Part shown: in pieces, positions 46,001 to 53,088 of the stretch
Layout of the letters: every line of letters starts with the position of its first letter
How positions within the stretch are numbered: position 1 is the first letter of the stretch
Assembly: GCA_910589105.1 (NCBI GenBank)
Contig: CAJUST010000004.1
Location: 96,855-160,854 of the forward strand
Direction of reading: 5' to 3'
DNA length: 64,000 nucleotides
DNA from: an uncultured Lachnospiraceae bacterium
GTDB lineage: Bacteria > Bacillota > Clostridia > Lachnospirales > Lachnospiraceae
Program-made: the position numbers and the translations under genes
Notes under the pieces: generated by a model
What the model was told of the DNA's origin: nothing
The model's input: the letters and a program-made list of their open reading frames with translations, nothing else
Databases searched by the model: none

Positions 46001-46629
46001 CTGTCCGTGTGTGAATATGTATCGGTCAATGCAAGGCGTTTTTTGGCGTTTTCACCCTCGCCGACTGTAATGTAGCCCGTTCCTGCCTTTGGCATTTTAA
46101 ATCCGTCCGCCTCAGACGCCATTGCCGAAATTCCGGTCGGGTTGACATTTGCCAGACAATAAATCTGCCCGTCTTCTGCTTCCACTAAAACCGGATTGTT
46201 GATTGTCGTGGCATATTCCCGCGCGTTTAGGCTGCTGTCCATAAACCGCATTGGATAACTGTATGTCCAGTTTGCCCCTCCGTCTTCCGATACCGACGCT
46301 ACAATGTCCACTCCGCCTGCTTTCCTCGTTGTATCGTATTTTGCGTCTGCCGCCGCTACAAGGGCGCCGGCATTCTGCCCGTGTTCCTTTACCAGAAACG
46401 CCGGAGCGCTAAAGTAGTCCCGCTCCCCCGTTACGCCTGAAACAAACGGCTGTTTTTGTGTTACGGTCTCTGCCGTCCCGCTTATGCTGCCGGCTTTTAG
46501 AAGCGGCGTTTCCTCAGCTTTTGCCAATAAATCTGCTGACGGCAGCATCGTAACTGCCATTGCAAATGACAATGCCACACAGAAACTGCGTTTTACGGCC
46601 TGTTTTTTTGTGTCCCATTTCATTTTCAT
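37039..46629 (-). CDS. Giant secreted multi-domain protein: two sialidase-like modules, GH123/DUF4091-like module, Ig, InlB and LRR repeats
   Basis: 3196 residues. A signal peptide ends near AKA (36). Modules in order: sialidase/BNR fold (about 60-545); two related beta-rich segments (about 555-1095); Cys-rich segment (about 1100-1185); FIVAR helices (about 1190-1255); a carbohydrate-binding-like domain; a DUF4091/GH123-like domain (about 1410-1930) with the acidic pair D1746-E1747; one BIG2 (about 1985-2060); a second BNR module (about 2090-2460, three Asp boxes); FIVAR; four BIG2 (about 2540-2900); two InlB-type repeats; and a BspA/LRR-5-like Lys-rich tail. No LPXTG. Likely binds or degrades host glycans. 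The first BNR module lacks the expected FRIP Arg and nucleophile Tyr. Start ATG 46629 or 46623 (AAAGGAG). Confidence 0.88.
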   Translation of the reverse strand: MKMKWDTKKQAVKRSFCVALSFAMAVTMLPSADLLAKAEETPLLKAGSISGTAETVTQKQPFVSGVTGERDYFSAPAFLVKEHGQNAGALVAAADAKYDTTRKAGGVDIVASVSEDGGANWTYSYPMRFMDSSLNAREYATTINNPVLVEAEDGQIYCLANVNPTGISAMASEADGFKMPKAGTGYITVGEGENAKKRLALTDTYSHTDRNPADGANEGQYYTYYVGDWGTDEYAPVLNRADDTETVYYVDKWYNLYKKENNAYTALTQRQATADGITAGSAQVQQNVFYAGSELHVYNTSYIMYVTSEDGKNWSEPEFLNPYVKEDNEQALLIASGKGLLTSAGRMVVPVYSRNSAQEDAAGIIWLDTEGNWKRSGNVQATGEITSSSEGEIVEISNGYLRMLFRNNTGLVCYADAVRNAQDIFEFSEPVSTGANGHNTANVTAVTYNKTINGRNAILAAAPGAMGRVDGKIYTFLGTDDEKKSMSRSEEYDVPRSSSFFGNSCLNLLNNGNQAGLLWENTNGGIRYDSYNITEIVKEGYIPNVEINVQLNVGETYTREYTVIGEEHLNGVTQAPSDETIITHTFDAGEPEEVEIPSLHTRKTSGTSQQYATYFNTDADMDADITKAEFTIMQPQNQRTAYSVYNEAYNVYLTNTNLSSGLFTSNFQNYMEIHHHREANADASTLNICQLPNDLSATAQRLLVFDKHTFTINAYGDWTDLSETAQYTAEFTFLEKIPQEETGGGTKAGEEEWIEGYRAVNQITPGRKYLIACRKYEAAEGFSDGGVILLYPKVGSHAPVRLVSGKRTVRKQAVKTLTVTANAVGEATIVANDITYHFTCRQKPDSKFELAKGGTRFFDNADIDNSSSDDSGIITVEAGERQQKALFNCEREANNSLAGYSTVPNWDIDMSVAEFKVESSDGNYTIYNQSENQYLTNTGADSYFGETAATHSLSRVENTDGTYSFEIRRVSNDNYNDRYVYFFRDKMAFDAVSEKTDNFINKGDFAFEFLEKKDSISNLDPIPGYQRAREIKSGQSYLITEYYHDDEFGDVIIVLYPRSGITNQSKLCRTVTIPGVLVTAVGTNGQKTNITVDGDAYEVSIQECTHEGFAHEIKNAVEAGCENAAYSGDTYCTNCNQLIERGTTQGEPLGHTYGAWTMTTEPTADVDGKKERTCGRCAKKETETVDKGQYITDLLAKKIAAAKRYQEKNYTAETYAALKQAWQDAEALGENADVADKFEAVAQIEAAIAGLERMPAENIVTGLKPNVRDSNKKNYFSYSAYSGKSWSVFEAEAYIDLGATDNRAEECFYEIHFEGSGIAVFAVKQPAHGKIKFTVDGAHEQTVDLYNASKQNPASVYEVQGLEEGDHVLKAVTLTEKSGSKIVNQVSYAEVTHQPYIGGAPDLGGMIGDTDTQYTQDRYAEVAASTKTTAELSAWKNDKATSEIILYSKSCSLDGVTVTAGDFRSGSDTIAAEQIKTTFISPVKAYNGSYLGYGDKNRPVPEATTANRSESSDILRWQGGAVSMEYDSLLPVWVEINIPKDAKAGTYTGTLTATADGIETPLTFTYTVKVKDVTLPDVSQFKDTFDIELWQYPYSSAEYYEVEPFSEEHLKIMESSMELYKSIGGHAITTSIVEEAWNGQTYSKNDVHYPSMVKWTKNGDSFTYDYTDFDAWVNFCEDMGIGDKIVLYSIAPWHNSFTYWEGNELKYERFTAGSERYNKVWGDFLEDLIAHLEENGWFDKSYIGIDERGFSAAAFDLVDSIHNSDGEPLKTAGAMDGFVNQKDLALRVDDLNVGDNAAAAHADDFATILEDRKAAGLRTTLYSCTEHKPGNFSLSAPVESYWGMVNAAKMGTAGFLRWAYDAWVEDPLNDTTHNAFEPGDCFLIYPDEKDAANPVSKSSVRLERMAEGIRDVNKLMYLEQEMPSLANEIQDLYNGITTTAGTSRSYMTAAEKTALVQEMAAFKTGLNRITDEYIQYTSVTEPGLHLLTDEKEMKIGGRYNIPVKLVTDQADKTITYQSQNPSIATVDAAGNVTARGLGNTEITLKAAGYTATMTIRVTAKTLTIKNTLTDYKLPEEYLSDVEKAPDGSHERHYLGQPDMVMLDDNQTLVTVFPVGHGRGSIVLKLSYDAGETWVEREVPQSWLDSFETPTIYKLNMTDGTTKLIVISGRPQSFGAPTGGWDTSISNDGGETWSEFETIYEGEFTDANNTVVAMASLVQLKDDNGNYIDKWMGVYHNGGSFINYKTYLTFDEEGNQQWTDPVPYLSEYRSIEQSHQICEVGMFRSPDEKRIVALARSQSHNHPATMFYSDDEGETWSQPIDLPGSLAGERHKAMYDPTDPTGQRMIVTFREIKYDQNNNNQFDGGSDWLAGDWLAWVGTYDQLMNLEDGMYRILLCEDWAANAKSGDTGYTGIVVQPDGTFIMDSYGHWDKEYSESLPNYNVYNDMCWIKQAKFKLSIFDEQAVPKIVEELRAEINSAPAESEKSKYTEVSYNRMKEALDQAKAALTANTQAECFEALYQLKKMKGLLVMKGLESDHTPVTNITVTPTELSIDKIGSVKKLKAAVTPSAASDPAVLWKSDHPEIAAVSNKGAVMAISNGTATITALAADGSGVSKTVNVTVDDSNVENPVKVESITLDPAALTFNKLNTKQTITPTVLPANAANKRLTWSSDNEAIATVSQTGEVTAKANGTATIKATAADGSGVEETAEVEVDDPDAEPAVQVTSITLNPKTLTINKIGKKETITAEVMPENAANKNLTWSSDNKSVATVSQTGEVTAKANGTATITATAADGSGVEETAKVTVNDPDEAPAVNVERIILEPDSLTFDTIGDEKTITAKVEPSNASNPNVVWKSEDETIAKVSKEGTVTSVADGETTVIAEAADGSGIEAKAAVKVDTKGTPGSVNYKVTYDANKGKGGPGSQTVSAEGFKQHKPNPTRTGYTFIGWYTDRAGTKAYKFGSPVTGNITLYAKWKAIEFTVQFHLNYGSKVTSQKVAYGSYVKRPANPTRAGYKFIDWYKDAQGKTLFSFNKEKIYKNCALYAKWEKLTAQPAITKGATEKIGYVEYEVEDAAKRTVIIKKADSKKAKKVKIPEKVKVKGVECTVVGIGKGAFKNCKKLTTLTVSKNVKKIAKNAFLNCKKLKKVIIKGKALKTIQSGAFKKTKSGIQIQAKGFSKKQKKKLLNKFKKAGMKKPKIK
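37920..39010 (-). repeat. Four BIG2-coding repeats, two nearly identical in DNA
   Basis: Inside the giant gene, tandem Ig-like units repeat about every 276 bases (92 codons). The two middle units (from about 38231 and 38507) share long near-identical stretches. Such repeats can expand or contract by recombination. Confidence 0.85.
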
Positions 46630-46785
46630 ATTCTCCTTTCTTGCCCATTACGCTTTTAAATTTCATTTCACACTTACTCCCTGAAAACTTTCCCACCACT
46701 TCCTTTTCACTATTTATCCCATAAACAACAGTATGGCGCTCATACGGTTGTCTCTCAAACAAACACACGGCTTTTTTATATATTT

Positions 46786-46815
46786 AGTATAAATCCTACC
46801 CCCCCCCCTTGTCAA
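46786..46815 (-). promoter_or_regulatory. Giant-gene promoter with a 10-G tract in the spacer
   Basis: On the minus strand TTGACA (46810-46815 reversed) and TATACT (46786-46791 reversed) are 18 bases apart, and ten of those are an uninterrupted G run (C at 46799-46808). Changes in the tract by slippage would alter the spacer length. 17 would be optimal, so nine G should be stronger than ten. About 150 bases of leader follow. The rest of 46630-46918 shows nothing else. Confidence 0.85.
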
Positions 46816-46918
46816 TTTCTTTATTTTTTATTTCTAATATTTTTACAAGGCAGCCGGCTTTTTTTGTACATTTTTGTCATATCCGCAAAGTCCATATCCA
46901 CTATGGCGCTTTAAAGCA

Positions 46919-46947
46919 TTGACTTTCCTTCCAAAAAAGAATATGAT
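46919..46947 (+). promoter_or_regulatory. tyrA-aroA promoter
   Basis: TTGACT (46919-46924), 17-base spacer, TATGAT (46942-46947), 36 bases before the tyrA start. Confidence 0.8.
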
Positions 46948-46983
46948 GGAGGGAAGAATACAAAGAATAAACGGAGGTCTTTC

Positions 46984-48081
46984 ATGTCAGTGAAAACGTT
47001 GGGATTTATTGGATTGGGCCTGATCGGCGGTTCTATCGTCAAAACAGTCAAACGGATTTATCCGGATATCCGTATCATTGCGCGTTCCGGACGTCAGACG
47101 ACCATTACGCAGGCGTTTGAGGAGCGCCTCATTGAAAATAAAGAAAATGCCCTTATCACGGATTTTGCCGACTGCGACGTGATTTTTCTGTGCACTCCGG
47201 TACAGCAGAATCTTTCTTATCTTTGCCAATTAAAGACGGTAATCAAACCCTCTTGTATTTTAACTGACGTTGGAAGCGTCAAAGGGGATATCCACCGCGC
47301 GGTTACCATGCAGGGGCTGGATTCCTATTTTATCGGAGGGCATCCTATGGCGGGTTCGGAAAAGACGGGGCTTTCCTATGCCACTGCGCATTTACTGGAA
47401 AACGCATATTATATCCTTACGCCAACCCCGCTTGTAAATAAATATAAGGTTTTAGAATTTACAGAGTTTATCCGCTCTCTTGGGGCGATTCCCCTGATTT
47501 TTGAAAGCGGCGCGCACGATACGGCGACGGCTGCAATCAGCCATCTTCCACATGTGATTGCAGCCGCGCTTGTTAATTTTGTCCGGCAGTCGGACGACGA
47601 CGCGCAAAATATGAAGACGATTGCGGCCGGAGGGTTTAAGGACATTACCAGAATTGCCGCGTCTTCCCCTGTTATGTGGGAAGAAATCTGCCTGTCGAAC
47701 CGCGAAAAACTGCTTTTTGCTTTAGACGATTACCAAAACTGCTTATCGCAGATACGCGCCGATATTGCCGCTTCTAACGCGGCGGGCATCAGGAGTTTTT
47801 TCCAGTCGGCTAAAAATTATCGGGATTCTCTCGCCGTCTCCCCAGCCCATGGAGCAAGGACTGTGTTTGAATTGTACTGTGACTTAATGGATAAAACAGG
47901 TGAAATCGCCACTGTGGCGGCAATTTTAGCAAAGGAATGTATTAACATCAAAAATATCGGCATTATACACAATCGGGAATTTGAAGAAGGCGTGCTAAAA
48001 ATTGAACTTTACGACCAGAAGGCGTATGACAGCGCGATTACGCTTTTGCAGAAATACAGTTATACCGTTTATGAACGATAA
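46984..48081 (+). CDS. tyrA: Prephenate dehydrogenase with ACT domain
   Basis: Makes 4-hydroxyphenylpyruvate for tyrosine, using NAD(P)+. 365 residues. The Rossmann motif GLGLIGGS is at residues 10-17; GGHPMAGSE and a helical dimer domain follow. The last 75 residues are an ACT domain (TGEIATVAAILAKECINIKN), likely for feedback by tyrosine. GGAGG lies before the ATG. It is first of a tyrA-aroA operon, 13 bases apart. Confidence 0.95.
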   Translation: MSVKTLGFIGLGLIGGSIVKTVKRIYPDIRIIARSGRQTTITQAFEERLIENKENALITDFADCDVIFLCTPVQQNLSYLCQLKTVIKPSCILTDVGSVKGDIHRAVTMQGLDSYFIGGHPMAGSEKTGLSYATAHLLENAYYILTPTPLVNKYKVLEFTEFIRSLGAIPLIFESGAHDTATAAISHLPHVIAAALVNFVRQSDDDAQNMKTIAAGGFKDITRIAASSPVMWEEICLSNREKLLFALDDYQNCLSQIRADIAASNAAGIRSFFQSAKNYRDSLAVSPAHGARTVFELYCDLMDKTGEIATVAAILAKECINIKNIGIIHNREFEEGVLKIELYDQKAYDSAITLLQKYSYTVYER

Positions 48082-48094
48082 GAAAGGAATTTCT

Positions 48095-49378
48095 ATGGAA
48101 TTAAGACATGCGAAACGATTAAGAGGAACCCTGTCTGTACCGGGAGATAAGTCTATCTCCCACCGCGCCGTGATGTTTGGCGCAATTTCAAAGGGGAAAA
48201 CGGAAATTACAAATTTTTTGCAAGGAGCCGACTGTCTTTCGACGATTTCTTGTTTCCGCAAAATGGGAATTGAAATTGAGAATAAGAAGGAGTCTGTCCT
48301 TGTCTATGGAAAGGGGCTGCATGGGCTGTCTGCGCCCACGTCTGAATTAGACGCCGGGAACAGCGGGACGACGACGCGGCTTATATCGGGAATCCTCGCT
48401 GGGCAGAACTTTTCTTCCCGCTTAAGCGGCGACGATTCGATTCAAAAACGCCCTATGGAACGCATACTCTCCCCGCTTGCCGCTATGGGCGCCAATGTGA
48501 CAAGCTGCGCCGGAAACGGCTGCGCCCCGCTTTTGTTTTGCCCTTCAAAACTGCATGGAATCGACTGGGTTTCCCCCGTTGCTTCCGCGCAGGTGAAGTC
48601 TTGTATTTTGCTTGCCGGACTTTATGCCGACGGCGTGACTTCTGTTTTAGAACCGGCGCTCTCAAGAAACCATACGGAACGTATGCTTTTCGCTTTTGGA
48701 GCTAAAGTTTCTACGGAGGGCTTTCGTGTTTCGGTTCTGCCAAGCCCGGATTTAATGGGACAAAAAGTAGACGTTGCCGGAGATATTTCTTCCGCCGCTT
48801 ATTTTATTGCCGCCGGACTGCTTGTTCCTGATTCTGAACTTTTGATTGAAAATGTCGGCATAAATCCTACTCGGGACGGTATGATAAAAACCGTCCTTGC
48901 AATGGGCGGAAATTTAAAAAAACTAAATGAACGGATTGTCTCGGGGGAGCCTGTCTGTGACCTGCTTGTTTCATCAAGCCGGTTAAGCGGAACGGAAATC
49001 GGGGGTGATTTGATTCCAACGCTGATTGATGAGATTCCAATCCTTGCCATACTTGCGGCGTTTGCAGATGGGACGACTGTGATAAAAGACGCGGCGGAAT
49101 TGAAAGTAAAGGAATCGAACCGCATTGAAACGATTGCCGAAAACTTACGCCGTATGGGGGTTTTTGTGGAACAGACGGACGACGGCATGAGAATTGAAGG
49201 GAATCCCGACGGCTTACACGCCGCTGATTTTGACAGCTTCCACGACCATCGGATTGCCATGTCTTTTGCTGTCGCCGCTCTCGCCCTGCCGGACGGCTGC
49301 GCGATGAAACACGCAGACTGCGTCAATATTTCCTATCCGGATTTTTATAGCAGTTTATATGGGCTGATTGATGGGTGA
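48095..49378 (+). CDS. aroA: 3-phosphoshikimate 1-carboxyvinyltransferase (EPSP synthase)
   Basis: Sixth step of the shikimate pathway, joining PEP to shikimate-3-phosphate. 427 residues from ATG 48095 (AAAGGA upstream); the longer frame overlaps tyrA. Motifs: PGDKSISHRAVM, LDAGNSGTTTRLI (the PEP-site loop of class I and II enzymes), LIPTLIDEIPILA and the C-terminal DHRIAMSFAVAAL. Herbicide sensitivity class cannot be judged reliably by eye. Confidence 0.95.
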   Translation: MELRHAKRLRGTLSVPGDKSISHRAVMFGAISKGKTEITNFLQGADCLSTISCFRKMGIEIENKKESVLVYGKGLHGLSAPTSELDAGNSGTTTRLISGILAGQNFSSRLSGDDSIQKRPMERILSPLAAMGANVTSCAGNGCAPLLFCPSKLHGIDWVSPVASAQVKSCILLAGLYADGVTSVLEPALSRNHTERMLFAFGAKVSTEGFRVSVLPSPDLMGQKVDVAGDISSAAYFIAAGLLVPDSELLIENVGINPTRDGMIKTVLAMGGNLKKLNERIVSGEPVCDLLVSSSRLSGTEIGGDLIPTLIDEIPILAILAAFADGTTVIKDAAELKVKESNRIETIAENLRRMGVFVEQTDDGMRIEGNPDGLHAADFDSFHDHRIAMSFAVAALALPDGCAMKHADCVNISYPDFYSSLYGLIDG

Positions 49379-49392
49379 TGGAATGTTAAAGT

Positions 49393-49439
49393 AAAAAAGT
49401 GTGGACCCGTTTTAGTTTTTCCAAGGTTCACACTTTTTT
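49393..49439. terminator. tyrA-aroA terminator
   Basis: AAAAAAGTGTGGACC pairs with GGTTCACACTTTTTT with one mismatch. It also serves the convergent small gene (stop at 49453). Confidence 0.88.
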
Positions 49440-49452
49440 ATATTGAATTATT

Positions 49453-49644
49453 TTATTCTTTAATATAATCGAGTTCTGTCAGGTTTACTCCCGCAACTGC
49501 TAACAATGCTTTTAATGATTTATAATCTTCTTTTAAATCGGCATATGTTTTTTCTGCATTTTCTTCTTTTGCTAACTTCATACGTCTTTGGACTTTAGCG
49601 AAATCGTCAATAGCCCTCTGTGTAATTTCAAGACCGTTTGGCAT
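49453..49644 (-). CDS. Small helical protein, unknown function
   Basis: 63 residues, charged and predicted helical, with GCGGGTGA before ATG 49644. Its terminator and ribosome binding site make it a likely real gene. No family recognised. It stands alone between aroA and glcT. Confidence 0.65.
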   Translation of the reverse strand: MPNGLEITQRAIDDFAKVQRRMKLAKEENAEKTYADLKEDYKSLKALLAVAGVNLTELDYIKE

Positions 49645-49748
49645 ACAATCACCCGCTTTCTATGATAAACCGTTTATAGAATACTCTTATTATACCAATC
49701 ATTGATTCACATGTAAAGTTTTTACTGAGTTCTTATTTTGAAGCAAGT

Positions 49749-50594
49749 TCATTTTGTCTCATTTTCTCCCTGCTCTGCCGAAACTCTCTGGATATGCATC
49801 GCTAGGTAGCCAATTTCCACATCATCAAGCGTTTTCTTTAGATATGCGCCCAAATGGCCGCACACGGTCGCCGCCATGCGAAATTCATCTGGAAATTTGA
49901 CCGACATATAGTCGTTCATGTCTAATTTCAGCTTTTCGCCTTTGAGCGCCCTTGCCACCATATACCGCACATGGTTCATCAAACGGTTATAAGACAAAGA
50001 CATCACGTCAATCGTTGTTTTCGTCTCTTGTTCGACCAGCTCGATACATTCCCGCACAGTTCCTGCAATCTGCATGGAAAGCGCCACGTTTTCATCTACA
50101 ATGGCGGAATGGATATGCAGCGCTACATAGCCAATTTCATGCTCGTCGATTTCTGCCAAAAGCCGCTCCCGTAAAATCGGGCGAAGACACTCTGCCGTTT
50201 TATATTCCATATGAAATAACGCCTGAATGTCGCTTGTCAGCGGATTACTAATCTGTTCGTTGTTTTGTATCCGCTTAACTGCAAATGCGATATGATCCGC
50301 CATGGGAAAGAGTATGCTCCAGTCAATTTTTCCAAAAATGCGTTCCGCTTCTTTTAACACCTGCTGCGCAATCTCTAAATACACGGGGTCAATCTCTTTT
50401 ACGATCTCCATTGCCGTTCCGCGGTCTGTTTGTTCGCGGAGGGAATACACTGTGCAGTCTTCCTGCGGTTTGATCCGCTCGCTGACTTTTTTCCCAAAGC
50501 CGACTCCTTTTCCAAGTAAAAGATATTCCTGGTTGTCTTCTAATCCGATTGCAATTACTGTGTTATGGTTCAACGCTTTTTTTACTCTGTACAT
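49749..50594 (-). CDS. glcT: GlcT-type transcriptional antiterminator (BglG family)
   Basis: RNA-binding antiterminator controlled by PTS phosphorylation. About 281 residues from ATG 50594 (GGGGAGAG upstream). The N-terminal CAT domain reads ALNHNTVIAIG and GKGVGFGKK; PRD1 (about 70-165) and PRD2 (about 175-280) each carry conserved His in EHEIGYVALHIHSA and DVEIGYLAMHIQR. It lies 28 bases after ptsG on the same strand. It should bind the RAT upstream of ptsG and so regulate its own operon. Confidence 0.93.
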   Translation of the reverse strand: MYRVKKALNHNTVIAIGLEDNQEYLLLGKGVGFGKKVSERIKPQEDCTVYSLREQTDRGTAMEIVKEIDPVYLEIAQQVLKEAERIFGKIDWSILFPMADHIAFAVKRIQNNEQISNPLTSDIQALFHMEYKTAECLRPILRERLLAEIDEHEIGYVALHIHSAIVDENVALSMQIAGTVRECIELVEQETKTTIDVMSLSYNRLMNHVRYMVARALKGEKLKLDMNDYMSVKFPDEFRMAATVCGHLGAYLKKTLDDVEIGYLAMHIQRVSAEQGENETK

Positions 50595-50622
50595 ACCGCT
50601 CTCCCCTGTCAATCCCTGACGT

Positions 50623-52761
50623 TTATTTTTCGTATGTGTCTACTGCAAACAACGCTTCTCCCGCTTTGATTGTTCCGGTTTTTAACAGGCGGATTTTCTG
50701 ATTGTCAGACAGCTCTGTACATAACACCGGAGACGCCAGCGAAGGCGCATGGGTTTTGATATATTCTAAATCCAGTTTCAACAGCAAATCTCCTTTTTTT
50801 ACCTGATCGCCGTTTTTTACAAACGCTTCAAAACCTTTTCCATTCAAATTCACCGTATCAATGCCCATATGGATTAATAGCGCAAGTTTTGACGACGTTT
50901 CAAAGCCGACAGCGTGTTTGGTGTCAAAGACAAAGCACACTTCCCCGTCTTCCGGAGCCCGCACTTCGCCGTCCGACGGAATGACCATTGCGCCGTCGCC
51001 CATCATTCTTCCTGCAAACGCTTCGTCCGGAACTTCTGACAAATCCGCCGCCTCTCCGTTGACCGGACTGTAAATAATTGTTGTCGATACTGCTTTGCCT
51101 GACGTTTTGCTTTCTTTTTTGCCGGATTCTTTTGCAGCCTTATCCGCAGATGGCGTATATTCTTCTTCTGGAGCGTGTTCCAGATAATCTTCCAGATTCG
51201 ACTTAATCACCGTCACACGCGGCCCATAAATGACCTGAACGCCGTTTCCTTTATGCACTACGCCGGACGCGCCTGTGGATTTTAAAAGGCCGTCGTCTAC
51301 CAGTTCTGATTTATGCACTGTACAGCGCAGCCTTGTCGCGCAGCAGTCGACGTCTGAAATGTTCTTTTTGCCGCCAAGCCCCCTGCAGATGGCTATGGAT
51401 AACGCATCTTCTTCTGATGTTTCTCCTTTTGCCCCGTTTTTCCTTGCATCCACATCGCTTCTGCGGTACAGCTTCACCTCTTCACTGTCGTCGCGTCCCG
51501 GTGTTTTTAAATTCATTTTCTGTATTAAAAAGGAAAACAGGAAATAATAAACGACAAAGTAAACAAGACCAACCGGAAGAATCATAAGCCAGTTTGTTTT
51601 TTCATTTCCCTGAAGCGCGCCAAACAGGAACATGTCAATTAATCCGCCGGAAAATGTCATGCCGACCCCTACGTTTAAGATGTGCATAAGCATATATGCA
51701 AATCCGGCAAATATACAGTGCACTGCGTATAAAAGCGGCGCAACAAATAAGAATGTAAATTCCAGCGGCTCTGTAATTCCGGTAATCATGGAAGTAAGCG
51801 CGGCAGATGCCAAAAGCCCTGCGACGGCTTCTTTTTTCTCTGGTTTTGCCACTTTATACATTGCAAGCGCCGCTCCTGGCAGCCCAAAAATCATCAATGG
51901 GAATTTACCGGACATAAAACGCGTCGCTGACACTGCAAAATGGGAAATGGACGGTTCCGCAAGCTGGGCAAAGAATATATTCTGGGCGCCTTCGATGACC
52001 TGCCCGCCCACTTCCATTGTTCCGCCAAGCGCCGTCTGCCAAAATGGAAGATAAAACACATGATGAAGTCCAAACGGAATTAACGCGCGCTCCATCAGGC
52101 CATACACCCATGTTCCGGCATAACCGGATTCTAACACTACGCCGCCGACAGAGTAAATTCCCTGCTGAATCACCGGCCAGATAAAAAACATTAAAATCCC
52201 GACTAACGTAAACGTAAGCCCGCAGACAATCGGCACAAACCGCGTGCCTCCAAAGAATGACAAGACCTGAGGCAGTTCAATTTTATAGAACTTATTATGT
52301 AAAGCCGATACGCCAAGCCCTACAATAATGCCGCCAAACACGCCCATCTGCAAAGACGTAATGCCCACGACGGAAGCCGTCGCGCCGTCTAACATCGCTT
52401 CTGCGCCCCCATGATTTGTAATCATAGCCCCGATAGACGCATGCATAATGAAGAATGCAATCGCTGCCGAAATCGCCGCAACTTCCTTCTCCTTTTTTGC
52501 CATGCCAATCGCAACGCCCATCGCGAATATAATCGGCAGATTCCCAAACACAATGTCGCCCGCCGCGCTCATCACCTGCAAAATGGCATTTAACGCTGTG
52601 CCCGGTCCCATAATGCCCATCAAACCATACGTTTCTAACATTGTCTCATTTGTAAATGAACCGCCGACCCCAAGTAACAAACCTGCCACCGGCAGAATTG
52701 CGATTGGAAGCATAAACGACCTTCCAACCCGCTGCAATACACCAAAAATTTTGTCTTTCAC
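50623..52761 (-). CDS. ptsG: Glucose-type PTS permease, EIICBA
   Basis: Takes up and phosphorylates glucose (or a close analogue). 712 residues with EIIC (about 1-400, ten helices; GITEPLEFTFLF substrate loop), EIIB with DCCATRLR (phosphorylated Cys about 474) and EIIA with LLIHMGIDTVNL (phosphorylated His about 631). The start codon is GTG 52761 with GGAGGG upstream. A RAT antiterminator site and terminator in the leader put it under GlcT control. Sugar is inferred from the fused IICBA form and its partner. Confidence 0.93.
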   Translation of the reverse strand: MKDKIFGVLQRVGRSFMLPIAILPVAGLLLGVGGSFTNETMLETYGLMGIMGPGTALNAILQVMSAAGDIVFGNLPIIFAMGVAIGMAKKEKEVAAISAAIAFFIMHASIGAMITNHGGAEAMLDGATASVVGITSLQMGVFGGIIVGLGVSALHNKFYKIELPQVLSFFGGTRFVPIVCGLTFTLVGILMFFIWPVIQQGIYSVGGVVLESGYAGTWVYGLMERALIPFGLHHVFYLPFWQTALGGTMEVGGQVIEGAQNIFFAQLAEPSISHFAVSATRFMSGKFPLMIFGLPGAALAMYKVAKPEKKEAVAGLLASAALTSMITGITEPLEFTFLFVAPLLYAVHCIFAGFAYMLMHILNVGVGMTFSGGLIDMFLFGALQGNEKTNWLMILPVGLVYFVVYYFLFSFLIQKMNLKTPGRDDSEEVKLYRRSDVDARKNGAKGETSEEDALSIAICRGLGGKKNISDVDCCATRLRCTVHKSELVDDGLLKSTGASGVVHKGNGVQVIYGPRVTVIKSNLEDYLEHAPEEEYTPSADKAAKESGKKESKTSGKAVSTTIIYSPVNGEAADLSEVPDEAFAGRMMGDGAMVIPSDGEVRAPEDGEVCFVFDTKHAVGFETSSKLALLIHMGIDTVNLNGKGFEAFVKNGDQVKKGDLLLKLDLEYIKTHAPSLASPVLCTELSDNQKIRLLKTGTIKAGEALFAVDTYEK

Positions 52762-52898
52762 GACAATCCCTCCTAAAATTTTTTTGGAAATCTTTTGTAT
52801 ATTGCCGCCTTTTTCTGTTCGCAGCCTGCAGTCTTATCATTCCCAAAAAACACGGTTTCAAGTCGGCCGTTATTTCGATTTGGAATAATTTTCTGCAT

Positions 52899-52952
52899 AA
52901 AAAAGGCATTAATATACATAAACATCCTTTTGTTTTATGTATAGTTAATGCC
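52899..52952 (-). terminator. Conditional leader terminator of ptsG
   Basis: A long stem GGCATTAA-TATACATAAA / TTTATGTATA-TTAATGCC (52905-52952) is followed on the minus strand by six T. Its 5' arm overlaps the RAT, so the two folds exclude each other. Confidence 0.93.
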
Positions 52953-52969
52953 TGCCTGCCAGTAACATA
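52941..52969 (-). promoter_or_regulatory. RAT: GlcT-binding RNA antiterminator site
   Basis: The minus strand reads TGTTACTGGCAGGCAGGCA, close to the RAT core GTTACTG..GCAGGCA of BglG/SacT/GlcT targets. It overlaps the terminator's 5' arm. With glucose, unphosphorylated-state GlcT should bind it and let ptsG-glcT be read. A possible promoter TTGACA-N17-TAATTT lies at 52985-53013 (weak -10). Confidence 0.88.
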
Positions 52970-53028
52970 CTATATCATATAAAAAAATTAACATGGTTTT
53001 TTGATTTTGTCAAGATTTTTTTCAATTC

Positions 53029-53056
53029 ACCTTTTGCCTCTCCTTCGCATACCATA
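53029..53056 (+). promoter_or_regulatory. Sigma-K-like promoter of dpaAB-asnB
   Basis: CATACCATA (53048-53056) fits the sigma-K -10 pattern CATANNNTA, and AC (53029-53030) lies 17 bases upstream. Dipicolinate synthase genes are made in the mother cell under sigma-K in Bacillus subtilis. The match is short, so this is suggestive only. Confidence 0.5.
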
Positions 53057-53088
53057 ATTGAAATCCCCCATCTTTAGGAGCCAGTTCC

